Shown: one piece after another, positions 1-7,768 of the stretch
Numbering within the stretch: position 1 is the stretch's first letter
How the letters are laid out: the number at the start of each line of letters is the position of its first letter
Source: Listeria immobilis
Lineage (GTDB): Bacteria > Bacillota > Bacilli > Lactobacillales > Listeriaceae
Direction of reading: 5' to 3'
NCBI RefSeq assembly: GCF_014322765.1
Contig: NZ_JAASTZ010000004.1
Coordinates: forward strand, 1 to 64,000
DNA: 64,000 nucleotides
The notes under the pieces: generated by a model
Databases searched by the model: none
Told to the model about the DNA's origin: nothing
What the model saw: only the letters and a program-made list of their open reading frames with translations
Translations under genes and position numbers: made by a program

Positions 1-27
1 CTTAAATTCCAAACTGTATTTTGCCAT
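1..27 (-). CDS. IS3-family transposase OrfA, N-terminal 9 codons only
   Basis: The frame starts at ATG 27-25 and reads MAKYSLEFK before running off the window. GGAGG at 41-37 sits 9 bases upstream, a normal ribosome site. MAKYS-EFK is a recurrent beginning of helix-turn-helix OrfA proteins of IS3/IS150-like elements, and it lies just inside the terminal repeat, as it should in such elements. Too little sequence is present to assign a named IS or to say whether the gene is intact. Confidence 0.65.
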
Positions 28-77
28 ACAAAAAAACCTCCAAAAGTTAGATTTTCAGGTCCAACTTTTGGGGGTCA
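1..77 (-). mobile_element. End of an IS3-family-like insertion sequence (partial)
   Basis: Read on the minus strand, the element begins at 77 with TGACCCCCAAAAGTTGG (77-61). This is the TG-starting, C-rich terminal repeat style of IS3-family (IS150-like) elements. A second copy of the arm, CCTCCAAAAGTT at 37-48, makes a stem with 63-74. It is followed by GGAGG (41-37) and an ATG at 27 that opens a frame beginning MAKYSLEFK, a typical OrfA start. Only this end is in the window, so the other repeat, the target duplication and intactness cannot be judged. The junction lies 234 bp ahead of the amtB start codon. Confidence 0.72.
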
Positions 78-185
78 CTACATTCGGATAGGCTCTTTTA
101 TCTGTCATCAAAGTGGAATTTAGTGTATCTATATATCTGATTATTCTGAATAAATCACCCAAACCAAACAAACGAAATCGTTTTA

Positions 186-202
186 TGTTAGATTATCTAA
201 CC
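186..202. promoter_or_regulatory. GlnR/TnrA-type box 1 upstream of amtB
   Basis: TGTTAGATTATCTAACC matches the TGTNA-N7-TNACA nitrogen-regulator palindrome except for the last base. It sits about 70 bp upstream of the likely amtB transcription start. GlnR is the expected binder in Listeria; this is inferred from the motif and the target gene. Confidence 0.65.
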
Positions 203-228
203 AACTTAACTGAATCGATCAATAATTC

Positions 229-256
229 TTGCCTTTATTTAAAAATAGTGTATTAT
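229..256 (+). promoter_or_regulatory. Candidate amtB promoter
   Basis: TTGCCT (229-234) and TATTAT (251-256) are separated by 16 bp and lie between the two GlnR-type boxes. Overlapping TATAAA at 254-259 is an alternative -10. Called by eye. Confidence 0.45.
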
Positions 257-279
257 AAACGCATAAATAAAATATTTTA

Positions 280-296
280 TGTTAGCTTATCTAACA
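280..296. promoter_or_regulatory. GlnR/TnrA-type box 2, between promoter and amtB RBS
   Basis: TGTTAGCTTATCTAACA is a perfect match to TGTNA-N7-TNACA. It lies downstream of the likely transcription start and ends immediately before the AAAGGAGAG ribosome site, a position suited to repression. The 24 bases at 275-298 differ from those at 181-204 at only two positions. Confidence 0.75.
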
Positions 297-311
297 AAAG
301 GAGAGTTGAGT

Positions 312-1517
312 ATGGAATCAGTATTTATGTTCTTTTGTACTTTATTGGTTTGGTTAATGACACCAGGAATTGCTTTATTTTATGGTGGGATGGTTAGACG
401 CAAAAATGTGTTAAGTACAGCAATGTATAGTTTTAGCTCGATGGCACTTATTTCCATCCTTTGGGTTATAGTTGGTTACTCCTTGGCATTTGCACCAGGA
501 AATGGTTTTATCGGTAGTTTTGATTGGACTTTCCTTCATAATGTCGGATTTGCCGCAAATGATACTTACTCAGATGCTATTCCACACATTTTATTTATGA
601 TGTTTCAAATGACTTTTGCTATTTTAACGGTAGCTATCATTTCTGGGGCATTTGCAGAGCGGATGAACTTCTCCGCTTATTTACTATTTATCATTTTATG
701 GTCATTACTCGTTTACTCCCCTGTTGCTCATTGGGTTTGGGGCGATGGCGGTTGGTTAAGAGAACTTGGCGCACTAGATTTTGCTGGTGGTAATGTGGTT
801 CATATAAGTTCTGGGGTTACTGGTTTAGTTCTTGCAATTATGATAGGACGTCGTAAAGAAGCGGATTCTGCTTCTCCTCATAATTTACCTCTTGCTTTAA
901 TCGGTGGAATTCTCGTATGGTTTGGTTGGTATGGATTTAATGTTGGTAGCGCCTTAACAATTGATAATATAGCGATGACGGCTTTTGTCAATACTAATAC
1001 GGCAGCTGCAGCCGGTATCATTGGCTGGGGACTAGTCGAGTGGTTAACTAACAAAAAACCAACCATGCTTGGTACTATTTCAGGTGCAATCGCTGGTTTA
1101 GTTTCAATCACACCTGCTGCCGGATTTGTCACGGTTCCAAGTTCACTAATTATCGGTTTTCTTGGTGGCGCACTTTGCTTCTGGGCAGTATTTTGGCTAA
1201 AAGGAAAAGTGAAATATGATGATGCGCTTGATGCGTTTGGATTGCACGGAATTGGTGGTATTTGGGGAGGTATTGCAACTGGGCTATTTGCTACCACTAA
1301 AATAAATGAAGCTGGTGCAGACGGTCTATTTTACGGCAACGCTTCTTTACTAGTAAAGCAATTCATCGCGATTGGTTCCACAGTGGCTTATGTAGCTATT
1401 ATAACCGCCTTAATTGTTGTAGTAATCAAATTATTCTTGCCAATCCGTGTAAATGAGGAGCAAGAATATAGAGGACTTGATTTAACATTACATGGTGAAA
1501 AAGCGTATCAAGAATAA
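312..1517 (+). CDS. amtB: Ammonium transporter AmtB/NrgA
   Basis: This 401-residue integral membrane protein is predicted to pass ammonium through the cytoplasmic membrane when nitrogen is scarce. It is hydrophobic along its whole length, as expected for an 11-helix Amt channel. The pore twin histidines are visible as His164 in FAGGNVVHISSG and His312 in FGLHGIGGIWGG. I chose ATG 312 because AAAGGAGAG ends 6 bases before it; an upstream in-frame ATG at 279 falls inside the second GlnR box. It is followed after 13 bases by glnK, the usual Amt-PII pairing, and the two boxes before it point to GlnR control. Family assignment is secure. Confidence 0.96.
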   Translation: MESVFMFFCTLLVWLMTPGIALFYGGMVRRKNVLSTAMYSFSSMALISILWVIVGYSLAFAPGNGFIGSFDWTFLHNVGFAANDTYSDAIPHILFMMFQMTFAILTVAIISGAFAERMNFSAYLLFIILWSLLVYSPVAHWVWGDGGWLRELGALDFAGGNVVHISSGVTGLVLAIMIGRRKEADSASPHNLPLALIGGILVWFGWYGFNVGSALTIDNIAMTAFVNTNTAAAAGIIGWGLVEWLTNKKPTMLGTISGAIAGLVSITPAAGFVTVPSSLIIGFLGGALCFWAVFWLKGKVKYDDALDAFGLHGIGGIWGGIATGLFATTKINEAGADGLFYGNASLLVKQFIAIGSTVAYVAIITALIVVVIKLFLPIRVNEEQEYRGLDLTLHGEKAYQE

Positions 1518-1530
1518 GGGAGGTAACAAT

Positions 1531-1896
1531 ATGTTAGGATTAACTAAAATCGAAATTATTACACGTCCAAACCGTTTTAACCTTTTCCAAAAAGAACTTG
1601 CTAAAATCGGCGTCAGTGGTTTAACCGTGACAAAAGCACTTGGAACTGGTCTGGAAAAAGGATTTATCGAGCTCTACCGTGGTACAAAAAAAGAAAGTAA
1701 CATTCATGAACGAATGAAAATTGAAATTGTTGTATCTACCGTACCTGTAGAGGATGTACTTCGAGTTGTAAAAGAAACACTTCGAACCGGCGAACCTGGC
1801 GATGGAAAAGTATTTATTTACCCACTTTCTGAAGTTGTAAAAATTAGCACTGGCGAAACAGGTGTGGATGCATTACAAGATAAACCACAAAAATAA
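1531..1896 (+). CDS. glnK: PII-family nitrogen signal protein GlnK/NrgB
   Basis: The 121-residue protein belongs to the PII family, trimeric cytoplasmic sensors of ATP/ADP and 2-oxoglutarate that bind and gate the partner Amt channel. The C-terminal signature is present (TGEPGDGKVFIYPL around residue 90). The T-loop reads LYRGTKKES near residues 48-56: where the enteric proteins have YRGAEY with the uridylylated Tyr51, this one has Lys, so regulation by uridylylation is not expected. Start ATG 1531 follows GGGAGGTAACAAT. The gene lies 13 bases after amtB and is surely cotranscribed. Confidence 0.94.
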   Translation: MLGLTKIEIITRPNRFNLFQKELAKIGVSGLTVTKALGTGLEKGFIELYRGTKKESNIHERMKIEIVVSTVPVEDVLRVVKETLRTGEPGDGKVFIYPLSEVVKISTGETGVDALQDKPQK

Positions 1897-1970
1897 AATA
1901 GTTAAAATGGTGAATTAATTAAAAATGGGGCCTCTTTTCTAAAAAATCAATGAGAAATGGCATTTACCAC

Positions 1971-1999
1971 TTCCCCTTCTAGGTTTTTACACTTATAAT
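1971..1999 (+). promoter_or_regulatory. Candidate promoter for the 2047 gene
   Basis: TATAAT at 1994-1999 is a good -10; 17 bp upstream the -35 is poor (TTCCCC). No hairpin with a T-run is obvious between glnK and this point, so readthrough from amtB-glnK is also possible. Confidence 0.4.
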
Positions 2000-2046
2000 G
2001 AAAAAGGAAGAACGTTAAGTACAGATAAGGAGGCGCAAATTTCCCT

Positions 2047-2427
2047 ATGCGTAAAATCCCCATTTTCACCCTTCTAGCAGCCATACTTCTTTTTGGCGGT
2101 TATTATCTTTATCAACATGCATCGTCTAAAGTAGATATTACCTTCAATTTCGTTGTGGATGATAAAGGAACAGACAATACTGTCACAGGCACAATTGATG
2201 GCGCTGGAAACAAAGCAGTTACGCTACCACTTTCTAAGGAGAGCTGGAATGCTGTAAAAAAAGGGAATCGCTACAATGTGGAAGCCACTTTTTATAATAA
2301 AAATAAAATCAGCTCCGATGAAGCGAAAGAACTGGACGGTCCTTTTTGGTCCAATAATTCCAATCAAGGATTATTAGTAAATAAAGTTCAAGTGGAAAAT
2401 ATTCAAGCATTAAGTGATGATTTTTAA
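2047..2427 (+). CDS. Small exported or membrane-anchored protein, unknown function
   Basis: The 126-residue product has one N-terminal hydrophobic segment (about residues 4-22) after a short basic start (MRKI), so it is a signal-anchored or exported protein with an extracytoplasmic domain of about 100 residues. There is no lipobox cysteine. The mature part is rich in Asp, Asn and Lys with alternating beta-like stretches (VDITFNFVV, YNVEATFYN). I do not recognise a domain; a resemblance to small YxeA-like exported proteins is possible but I cannot support it. AAGGAGGCG precedes the ATG. It stands alone between glnK and a bidirectional terminator. Confidence 0.8.
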   Translation: MRKIPIFTLLAAILLFGGYYLYQHASSKVDITFNFVVDDKGTDNTVTGTIDGAGNKAVTLPLSKESWNAVKKGNRYNVEATFYNKNKISSDEAKELDGPFWSNNSNQGLLVNKVQVENIQALSDDF

Positions 2428-2430
2428 TAA

Positions 2431-2465
2431 AAAAGAATCCGAGTGGTGAACTCGGATTCTTTTTT
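2431..2465. terminator. Bidirectional terminator between the 2047 gene and aspS
   Basis: AAAAGAATCCGAG and CTCGGATTCTTTT form a 13-bp stem with a TGGTGAA loop and T-runs on both strands. It serves the convergent genes on each side. Confidence 0.9.
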
Positions 2466-4239
2466 AGTTAGATTCTTTTTTTACTGTCTCCAGTTTTAAC
2501 TCAGCAAGTTGAGCTGCACTAACCTCACCCGGCGCATTAGTAAGAGGATCTACTGCACTTCCTGTTTTAGGAAAGGCGATTGTATCTCTCAAGTTGTTTC
2601 TTCCGGCTAAAATCATCACAATACGATCTAAGCCAAGTGCGATGCCACCATGCGGAGGTGTACCATACTCCAACGCTTCCATTAAGAAGCCAAATTGTTC
2701 CCTTGCCGCTTCATCTGTGAAACCAAGCGCGCGAAACATTGATTCTTGCACATCTTTTTTATAAATACGAAGCGAACCGCCACCAATTTCATAACCATTT
2801 AACACAATATCATAGGCCTCTGCCATCACTTTGGAAGAATCGGTTTCAAGCAATGGAATATCTTCTTCTTTTGGCAATGTGAACGGATGGTGTGCCGAAA
2901 CATAACGTCCCGCTTCTTCATCGTATTCAAATAATGGCCAATCAGTTACCCATAAAAAGGCTAATTCTTCTTCATTAATTAAATGTAACTCTTTTCCGAG
3001 TTTATTACGTAATGCGCCAAGAGAAGCAGCAACAATATCTGCTTTATCAGCAGCAAATAGCAATAAATCTCCGTCTTCTGCTTGTAAAACTTTCATTAAT
3101 TCTTGCGCTTTTTCCGCTTGAAAGAACTTAGCGATCGGGCCTTTTAATTCTCCAGCTTCCACTTTAAGCCACGCAAGACCTTTAGCACCGTGGCTAGCAA
3201 CGAATACACCTAGCGCATCTAAATCCTTACGAGAAAAATTAGTTGCAGCTCCTTTAGCATTAATGGCTTTTACCTCGCCACCACTCTCTACCGCTGATTG
3301 GAATACTTTAAAATCAACGTCTTTTACAACCTCTGAAACATTTTGTAATTCCATATCAAATCGTATATCAGGTTTATCGCTTCCGAAACGATCCATTGCT
3401 TCTTTATAAGTCATTCGTGGGAAAGGTTTTTGAATTTGAATACCTTTTGCTTCTTTCACTACTTCAATAAGCATATCTTCCGTGATAGCTTGGATTTCTT
3501 CTTTTGTTAAAAAGCTTGTCTCTAAATCTATTTGGGTAAATTCCGGCTGGCGGTCCCCACGTAAATCTTCATCTCGGAAGCAACGAACGATTTGGTAATA
3601 TTTATCAAATCCAGCAGTCATTAACAATTGTTTTAAAATTTGTGGTGATTGTGGCAATGCATAGAAATTACCTGGATAAACTCGGCTTGGTACAAGATAG
3701 TCGCGCGCCCCTTCTGGAGTACTTTTGGTTAAATAAGGGGTTTCAATATCAAAGAAACCAAGCGCATCTAATTTATTTCTAAATGTTCTAGTAACGGTAT
3801 GACGCATTTTGAAAATATTATTCATTTCAGGACGACGTAAATCTAAATAACGATATTTTAAGCGAAGTTCATCTGAAACATTCACGCCATCTTCTATATA
3901 AAATGGTGGCGTTTTCGATGTATTTAAAATAGTAATTTCTTCTGCAAAAATTTCAATTCTCCCAGTAGCTAATTTTTCGTTAATGGCATTTTCAGCACGG
4001 GCACTAACCTTCCCTTTAATTGTAACCACAAATTCATTTCTTACACTATCTGCAATCGCGAGCGCTTCTTTAGATGCTTCTGGATTGAAGACCACCTGTA
4101 CAATGCCTTCTCGGTCACGCAAATCAATGAAAATCAATCCTCCTAGATCACGGCGTTTTTGTACCCAACCATGAAGGATGACGCTTTGCCCAATATGAGC
4201 TTCATTTAACTCTCCGCAGTAACTTGTACGTTTCTCCAT
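2464..4239 (-). CDS. aspS: Aspartyl-tRNA synthetase
   Basis: A class II synthetase of 591 residues that charges tRNA-Asp with aspartate. It has the bacterial layout: N-terminal OB-fold anticodon-binding domain (about 1-110, with [18 protein letters not shown]), a catalytic core with [18 protein letters not shown] near residue 220, a GAD insert in the 300-400 region, and motif 3 [12 protein letters not shown] near 530. The ATG follows the hisS TAA with no gap (TAAATG), so translation is coupled. The pair is transcribed from the T-box leader upstream of hisS. Length is normal for the bacterial form. Confidence 0.97.
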   Translation of the reverse strand: MEKRTSYCGELNEAHIGQSVILHGWVQKRRDLGGLIFIDLRDREGIVQVVFNPEASKEALAIADSVRNEFVVTIKGKVSARAENAINEKLATGRIEIFAEEITILNTSKTPPFYIEDGVNVSDELRLKYRYLDLRRPEMNNIFKMRHTVTRTFRNKLDALGFFDIETPYLTKSTPEGARDYLVPSRVYPGNFYALPQSPQILKQLLMTAGFDKYYQIVRCFRDEDLRGDRQPEFTQIDLETSFLTKEEIQAITEDMLIEVVKEAKGIQIQKPFPRMTYKEAMDRFGSDKPDIRFDMELQNVSEVVKDVDFKVFQSAVESGGEVKAINAKGAATNFSRKDLDALGVFVASHGAKGLAWLKVEAGELKGPIAKFFQAEKAQELMKVLQAEDGDLLLFAADKADIVAASLGALRNKLGKELHLINEEELAFLWVTDWPLFEYDEEAGRYVSAHHPFTLPKEEDIPLLETDSSKVMAEAYDIVLNGYEIGGGSLRIYKKDVQESMFRALGFTDEAAREQFGFLMEALEYGTPPHGGIALGLDRIVMILAGRNNLRDTIAFPKTGSAVDPLTNAPGEVSAAQLAELKLETVKKESN

Positions 4240-5523
4240 TTACTTCTCCTCCTTGGTATCTATTAGCTTCTTTTGTATTACTATATCTAAATTATCTTCA
4301 AAAATAGATTCTTGTTCACCAGTTTCCATGTTCTTCAATTGGTATTTACCGGTTTGCAGTTCTTCCTCACCAAGAATAATCGTATAAACAGCATTTTTTC
4401 GGTTTGCATCTTTGAGTTGCGCCTTTAATTTTCGTTTTAAATAGTCTTTTTCTGCACTAATTCCATTTTTTCGAAGTTTATTTACAAGTGTGACTGCTTT
4501 TAATTCTGCTTCTGGTTGTGCAGTAATAACATAAACTTCTAATGGTTTTTTCGCTGGAGTTTGGATATTTGCTTTCTCAAGAGCTAATAAAATACGTTCT
4601 ACACCCAGACCAAACCCAATTCCTGGTGTATCCGGACCACCAAATTCTTTCACTAAGCCGTGGTATCTCCCGCCGCCACAAAGGGTTGTCTTAGCACCAA
4701 ATCCTTCTTCCTCACTCATAATTTCGAAAGTAGTATGGTTATAATAATCAAGTCCGCGAACCATTGTTGGATCAATTTCAAATGGAATCTCTAGCGCATG
4801 CAAATATGTTTGGACTTTATTAAAATAAGAAGTGGATGCTTCATTTAAATAATCTAAAATAGAGGGTGCTGTTTGGATAAGTGGATTGTCATGATCCTTT
4901 TTACAATCTAAAATACGCAGTGGATTTTTGTGTAATCGCACTTGGCATTCAGAACAAAATTCATCTATATGAGGCTCAAAATGACTTACTAATGCCTCAC
5001 GATGTTTTAAGCGGCTTTCTTTATCGCCTAGACTATTAATGACCAATTTGATATTTTGCAAACCAATGCGAGTAATAAACTCCATCGCTAGGGAGATAAC
5101 TTCTACATCAATTGAGGCATCATCACTACCAATTGCCTCTATTCCCATTTGAGTAAATTGGCGTTGTCTACCTCCTTGTGGGCGTTCATAGCGGAACATT
5201 GGTTCATTATAATACATTTTGATTGGCTGGCTCACATCACCGTATAATTTATGCTCAACGAAAGCACGAACAACCGAAGCAGTTCCTTCTGGTCGTAAAG
5301 TGAGGCTTCTACCGCCTTTATCTTGAAAAGTGTACATTTCTTTTGAGACAATATCAGTAGAATCGCCAACTCCTCGTTCAAACAGCTCAGTATGTTCAAA
5401 AATAGGTGTTCGAATTTCTTGATATTGGTAGTTTTCACAAACTGTTGCAAATTCACGCTCTAGAAAATGCCATTTTGCTATCTCTTCTGGTAAAATATCA
5501 CGTGTCCCTCTTGGTAATTGCAT
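4240..5523 (-). CDS. hisS: Histidyl-tRNA synthetase
   Basis: A class II synthetase of 427 residues that attaches histidine to tRNA-His. Visible signatures are motif 2 (FRYERPQGGRQRQFTQ, about residues 110-125), the HisRS-specific GLDYYNHTTFEI (about 258), and GGGRYHGL. A C-terminal anticodon-binding domain follows from about residue 325. It is the first gene of hisS-aspS, with AAGGAGGGAAAGAATT before the ATG. It lies directly behind a T-box leader whose specifier contains CAC (His). Confidence 0.97.
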   Translation of the reverse strand: MQLPRGTRDILPEEIAKWHFLEREFATVCENYQYQEIRTPIFEHTELFERGVGDSTDIVSKEMYTFQDKGGRSLTLRPEGTASVVRAFVEHKLYGDVSQPIKMYYNEPMFRYERPQGGRQRQFTQMGIEAIGSDDASIDVEVISLAMEFITRIGLQNIKLVINSLGDKESRLKHREALVSHFEPHIDEFCSECQVRLHKNPLRILDCKKDHDNPLIQTAPSILDYLNEASTSYFNKVQTYLHALEIPFEIDPTMVRGLDYYNHTTFEIMSEEEGFGAKTTLCGGGRYHGLVKEFGGPDTPGIGFGLGVERILLALEKANIQTPAKKPLEVYVITAQPEAELKAVTLVNKLRKNGISAEKDYLKRKLKAQLKDANRKNAVYTIILGEEELQTGKYQLKNMETGEQESIFEDNLDIVIQKKLIDTKEEK

Positions 5524-5556
5524 AATTCTTTCCCTCCTTATTTACTTCAACATATA

Positions 5557-5825
5557 AAGAAAAACCCCCGCCCCTTGTTATAAAAACAAGGGACGAGAGT
5601 TTATTTACACCCGTGGTACCACCCTAATTAGAACTAAAAAAGTCCTCACTTAAGTCAGTTAACGCCTGAATACGTTCTTGTTTACTTTTATTCAACAAGA
5701 AACCTCGAGAGTGTCTTTTCAGAAAATATGACTATCTTTATCCTTTCAGCCAAATGGGATAAATTCTCTTTATAGCAGGGATTTCCTTACTTTTCTCTGT
5801 CGCTAGTTTTAAATATGAATTATTC
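5557..5825 (-). promoter_or_regulatory. T-box riboswitch leader of hisS-aspS
   Basis: The T-box core AGGGTGGTACCACGGG is at 5625-5610. It is followed by a terminator stem (CTCGTCCCTTG / CAAGGGGCGGGGG) with a T-run at about 5600-5557. Stem I carries the specifier region at 5715-5711, which reads GACAC and therefore holds both an Asp codon (GAC) and a His codon (CAC) in overlapping register. Uncharged tRNA is expected to stabilise the antiterminator and allow hisS-aspS transcription. Confidence 0.93.
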
Positions 5826-5827
5826 TA

Positions 5828-5856
5828 AGATTACTAAAAACACATAGAAAAGTCAA
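5828..5856 (-). promoter_or_regulatory. hisS-aspS promoter
   Basis: TTGACT (5856-5851), a 17-bp spacer and TAATCT (5833-5828) stand immediately upstream of the T-box leader. Confidence 0.7.
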
Positions 5857-5971
5857 CATTTTGTCAAAATTTTTATAAAAACTTACTTTCTAGTTCCATG
5901 AAAGCGCATTTTATGGTAACATTTTACTGTCAGATAAAAGTTAATGAGTATATAGGTGGTGTCAGCTTTAA

Positions 5972-7255
5972 ATGAAGAATAAATTCATTTTTATTACCGT
6001 TGTCTCCATTTTATTGATTGCAGCAGGTATTGTTACCACAATTGCTATGGCGAACGCAAATTCTGTCGTCGTAAAAGCAGAAGTCATAAATGTCCGCAGC
6101 GGTCCTGGATTGGCCTATGATGTAACAAGCCAAGCCAGAAAAAATGAAGTACTCCGGGTAGTCGGTGAAGAAAATCAGTGGTACAAGGTCCAATTAGATA
6201 ATGGTAACAGTGGTTGGGTTGCAAGCTGGTTAGTTGAAAATACAGAAGTCAGTGCAGCAAGTAACAGTGTCGCTATTGTCAATTCGGATGGCGGTTTAAA
6301 TGTACGTGAAAAACCAAGTACCTCAAGTAAATCACTCGGCTTACTTAATAACGGTGATCAAGTAACCGTTACAAGTCAACAAAATGGTTGGGCACAAATC
6401 CAATATCAAGGAAAAAGTGCTTGGGCTAGTTCCACCTACTTAGATATTCGTGAATCTGTAACAAAAGTAGATGATAGTAATCTGCAAACTGTTACAATTC
6501 GTGAAAACTCCACTAATATTCGAAGCGATGCAAGCCGAAATAGTGCTGTCCTTGAAAAAGCTAATTCCGGTCAAAGTTTTGCTATTCAAGGAGTTCAAGG
6601 TGACTGGTATCAAATCAGAACAACAAGTGGCACAACCGGTTATGTCGCTAACTGGGTTGTCGATGTCTCGAATAAAGGACAAACAGCTACGCCAAAAAGT
6701 AAAACGACCAAATTATCCGAAGCAACTATTGTGATTGATCCTGGTCACGGAGGTAATGATCCCGGTGCAAAAGGCGCAGCAGGAACCATTGAAAAAGAAA
6801 TGACGTTAAAAACAGCCAACAAAGTGAAGTCCAAACTCGAAGCTAATGGTGCGAAAGTAATTTTAACTAGAGATAGCGATGAATACATTTCTTTAAAATC
6901 ACGCACAAATAAAGCGGCTAAAAATAATGCCGACGTATTTATTAGCCTTCATTTTGATAGTTTAGAAGACAACAAATCTGGTGTAAGCGGTCAAACGACT
7001 TATTATTATGATAATAATGATAAAGCGCTCGCTAAAAGCATTAATACAAGCCTTGGTAAAGAACTCCCTACTTCTAACCGTGGGGCAAGGGTTGGCGATT
7101 ATTATGTTTTAAGAGAAAACTCTCAACCTGCTGTACTTCTAGAACTTGGTTATCTAAGTTCTACAAAAGATGAACGAAATATTAATTCCGTCTCTTATAG
7201 AAGTAAAATTGCAGATGCAGTAGTAGACGGCTTATCCGATTATTTCTCTAACTAA
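5972..7255 (+). CDS. Secreted N-acetylmuramoyl-L-alanine amidase with three SH3b domains
   Basis: A 427-residue exported peptidoglycan hydrolase. It has a signal peptide or anchor (about 1-30, hydrophobic core FIFITVVSILLIAAGIV, then AMANA). Three bacterial SH3 repeats follow at about 32-92, 98-158 and 170-232, each with an NVR/NIR-S-GxS motif and a closing W(V/A)xxW/Y. The amidase_3 domain spans about 250-427. Zinc and catalytic residues are visible: His in DPGHGG, Glu in TIEKEMTLK, His in ISLHFDS, Glu in LLELGYLS. It should cut the stem peptide from muramic acid in the wall. It is the only + strand gene in this stretch and stands alone, with its own terminator. Confidence 0.93.
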   Translation: MKNKFIFITVVSILLIAAGIVTTIAMANANSVVVKAEVINVRSGPGLAYDVTSQARKNEVLRVVGEENQWYKVQLDNGNSGWVASWLVENTEVSAASNSVAIVNSDGGLNVREKPSTSSKSLGLLNNGDQVTVTSQQNGWAQIQYQGKSAWASSTYLDIRESVTKVDDSNLQTVTIRENSTNIRSDASRNSAVLEKANSGQSFAIQGVQGDWYQIRTTSGTTGYVANWVVDVSNKGQTATPKSKTTKLSEATIVIDPGHGGNDPGAKGAAGTIEKEMTLKTANKVKSKLEANGAKVILTRDSDEYISLKSRTNKAAKNNADVFISLHFDSLEDNKSGVSGQTTYYYDNNDKALAKSINTSLGKELPTSNRGARVGDYYVLRENSQPAVLLELGYLSSTKDERNINSVSYRSKIADAVVDGLSDYFSN

Positions 7256-7304
7256 AAAAAGCAATCATTTAGAAGATTTGTTTCTTCTAAATGATTGCTT
7301 TTTC
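7254..7304. terminator. Bidirectional terminator between the amidase and dtd
   Basis: A 16-bp stem (GCAATCATTTAGAAGA at 7261-7276 with its complement ending at 7299) has A/T runs on both sides, serving convergent genes. Confidence 0.92.
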
Positions 7305-7755
7305 ATTTACCCATTTCTTCTGAATCGAGCAAAATCGTAACTGGCCCGTGATTGATAATTTTTACATCCATAAAAGCGCCGAATACGCCTGTCTCAACGA
7401 CGAACCCCGCTTCTGCAAGTTTCGTATTAAATAAGTCATAAAGTGCTTCTGCTTTCTCTCCTGGAGCTGATTTTGTAAAGCTAGGACGTTTCCCCTTACT
7501 TACATCGGCATATAAGGTAAACTGAGAGACGCTTAAAATCGCCCCACCTTGTTCTGCTAAAGAGATATTCATCTTCTCTGAATCATCTTCAAAGATTCGT
7601 AATCCAGTCACTTTTTTCGCCATATAATCAACGGTTTCTGGAGTATCACTATGTGTAAATCCAACTAGCAAACAAAGCCCTCCAGCAATCTCACTAATTA
7701 CTTCTTCTTCCACACTTACGGAAGCCTCATAACACCTTTGCAGTAGCACGCGCAT
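7303..7755 (-). CDS. dtd: D-aminoacyl-tRNA deacylase
   Basis: A 150-residue homodimeric editing enzyme that removes D-amino acids (notably D-Tyr) mischarged on tRNA. The family signatures SQFTLYAD and the C-terminal [11 protein letters not shown] are both present; the latter carries the Gly-Pro pair that forms the chirality filter. I start it at ATG 7755 (MRVLLQRC) because AAAGGAG is 8 bases upstream; an in-frame GTG three codons earlier lies too close to that ribosome site. Its ribosome site overlaps the relA stop, so it is translationally linked to relA, an arrangement common in Firmicutes. Confidence 0.95.
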   Translation of the reverse strand: MRVLLQRCYEASVSVEEEVISEIAGGLCLLVGFTHSDTPETVDYMAKKVTGLRIFEDDSEKMNISLAEQGGAILSVSQFTLYADVSKGKRPSFTKSAPGEKAEALYDLFNTKLAEAGFVVETGVFGAFMDVKIINHGPVTILLDSEEMGK

Positions 7756-7768
7756 CTCTTTCACTCCT

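Noticed and set aside
33-77. Intrinsic terminator for a leftward gene
   Set aside because: The stem and T-run look like a terminator, but no minus-strand gene lies to its right. The outer arm is a TG-starting IS repeat and an OrfA-like start follows, so it is the end of an insertion sequence.
113-397. 94-residue + strand frame before amtB
   Set aside because: It runs through the promoter and both GlnR boxes, has no ribosome site, and overlaps the start of amtB in another frame.
878-1297. 139-residue frame opposite amtB
   Set aside because: Antisense shadow of a conserved membrane protein; no ribosome site, and the composition mirrors amtB codons.
5897-5912. CRE-like sequence TGAAAGCGCATTTT before the amidase
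   Set aside because: Only the central half matches the CcpA operator; the right half deviates, and the surrounding CCAT/ATGG symmetry may be chance.
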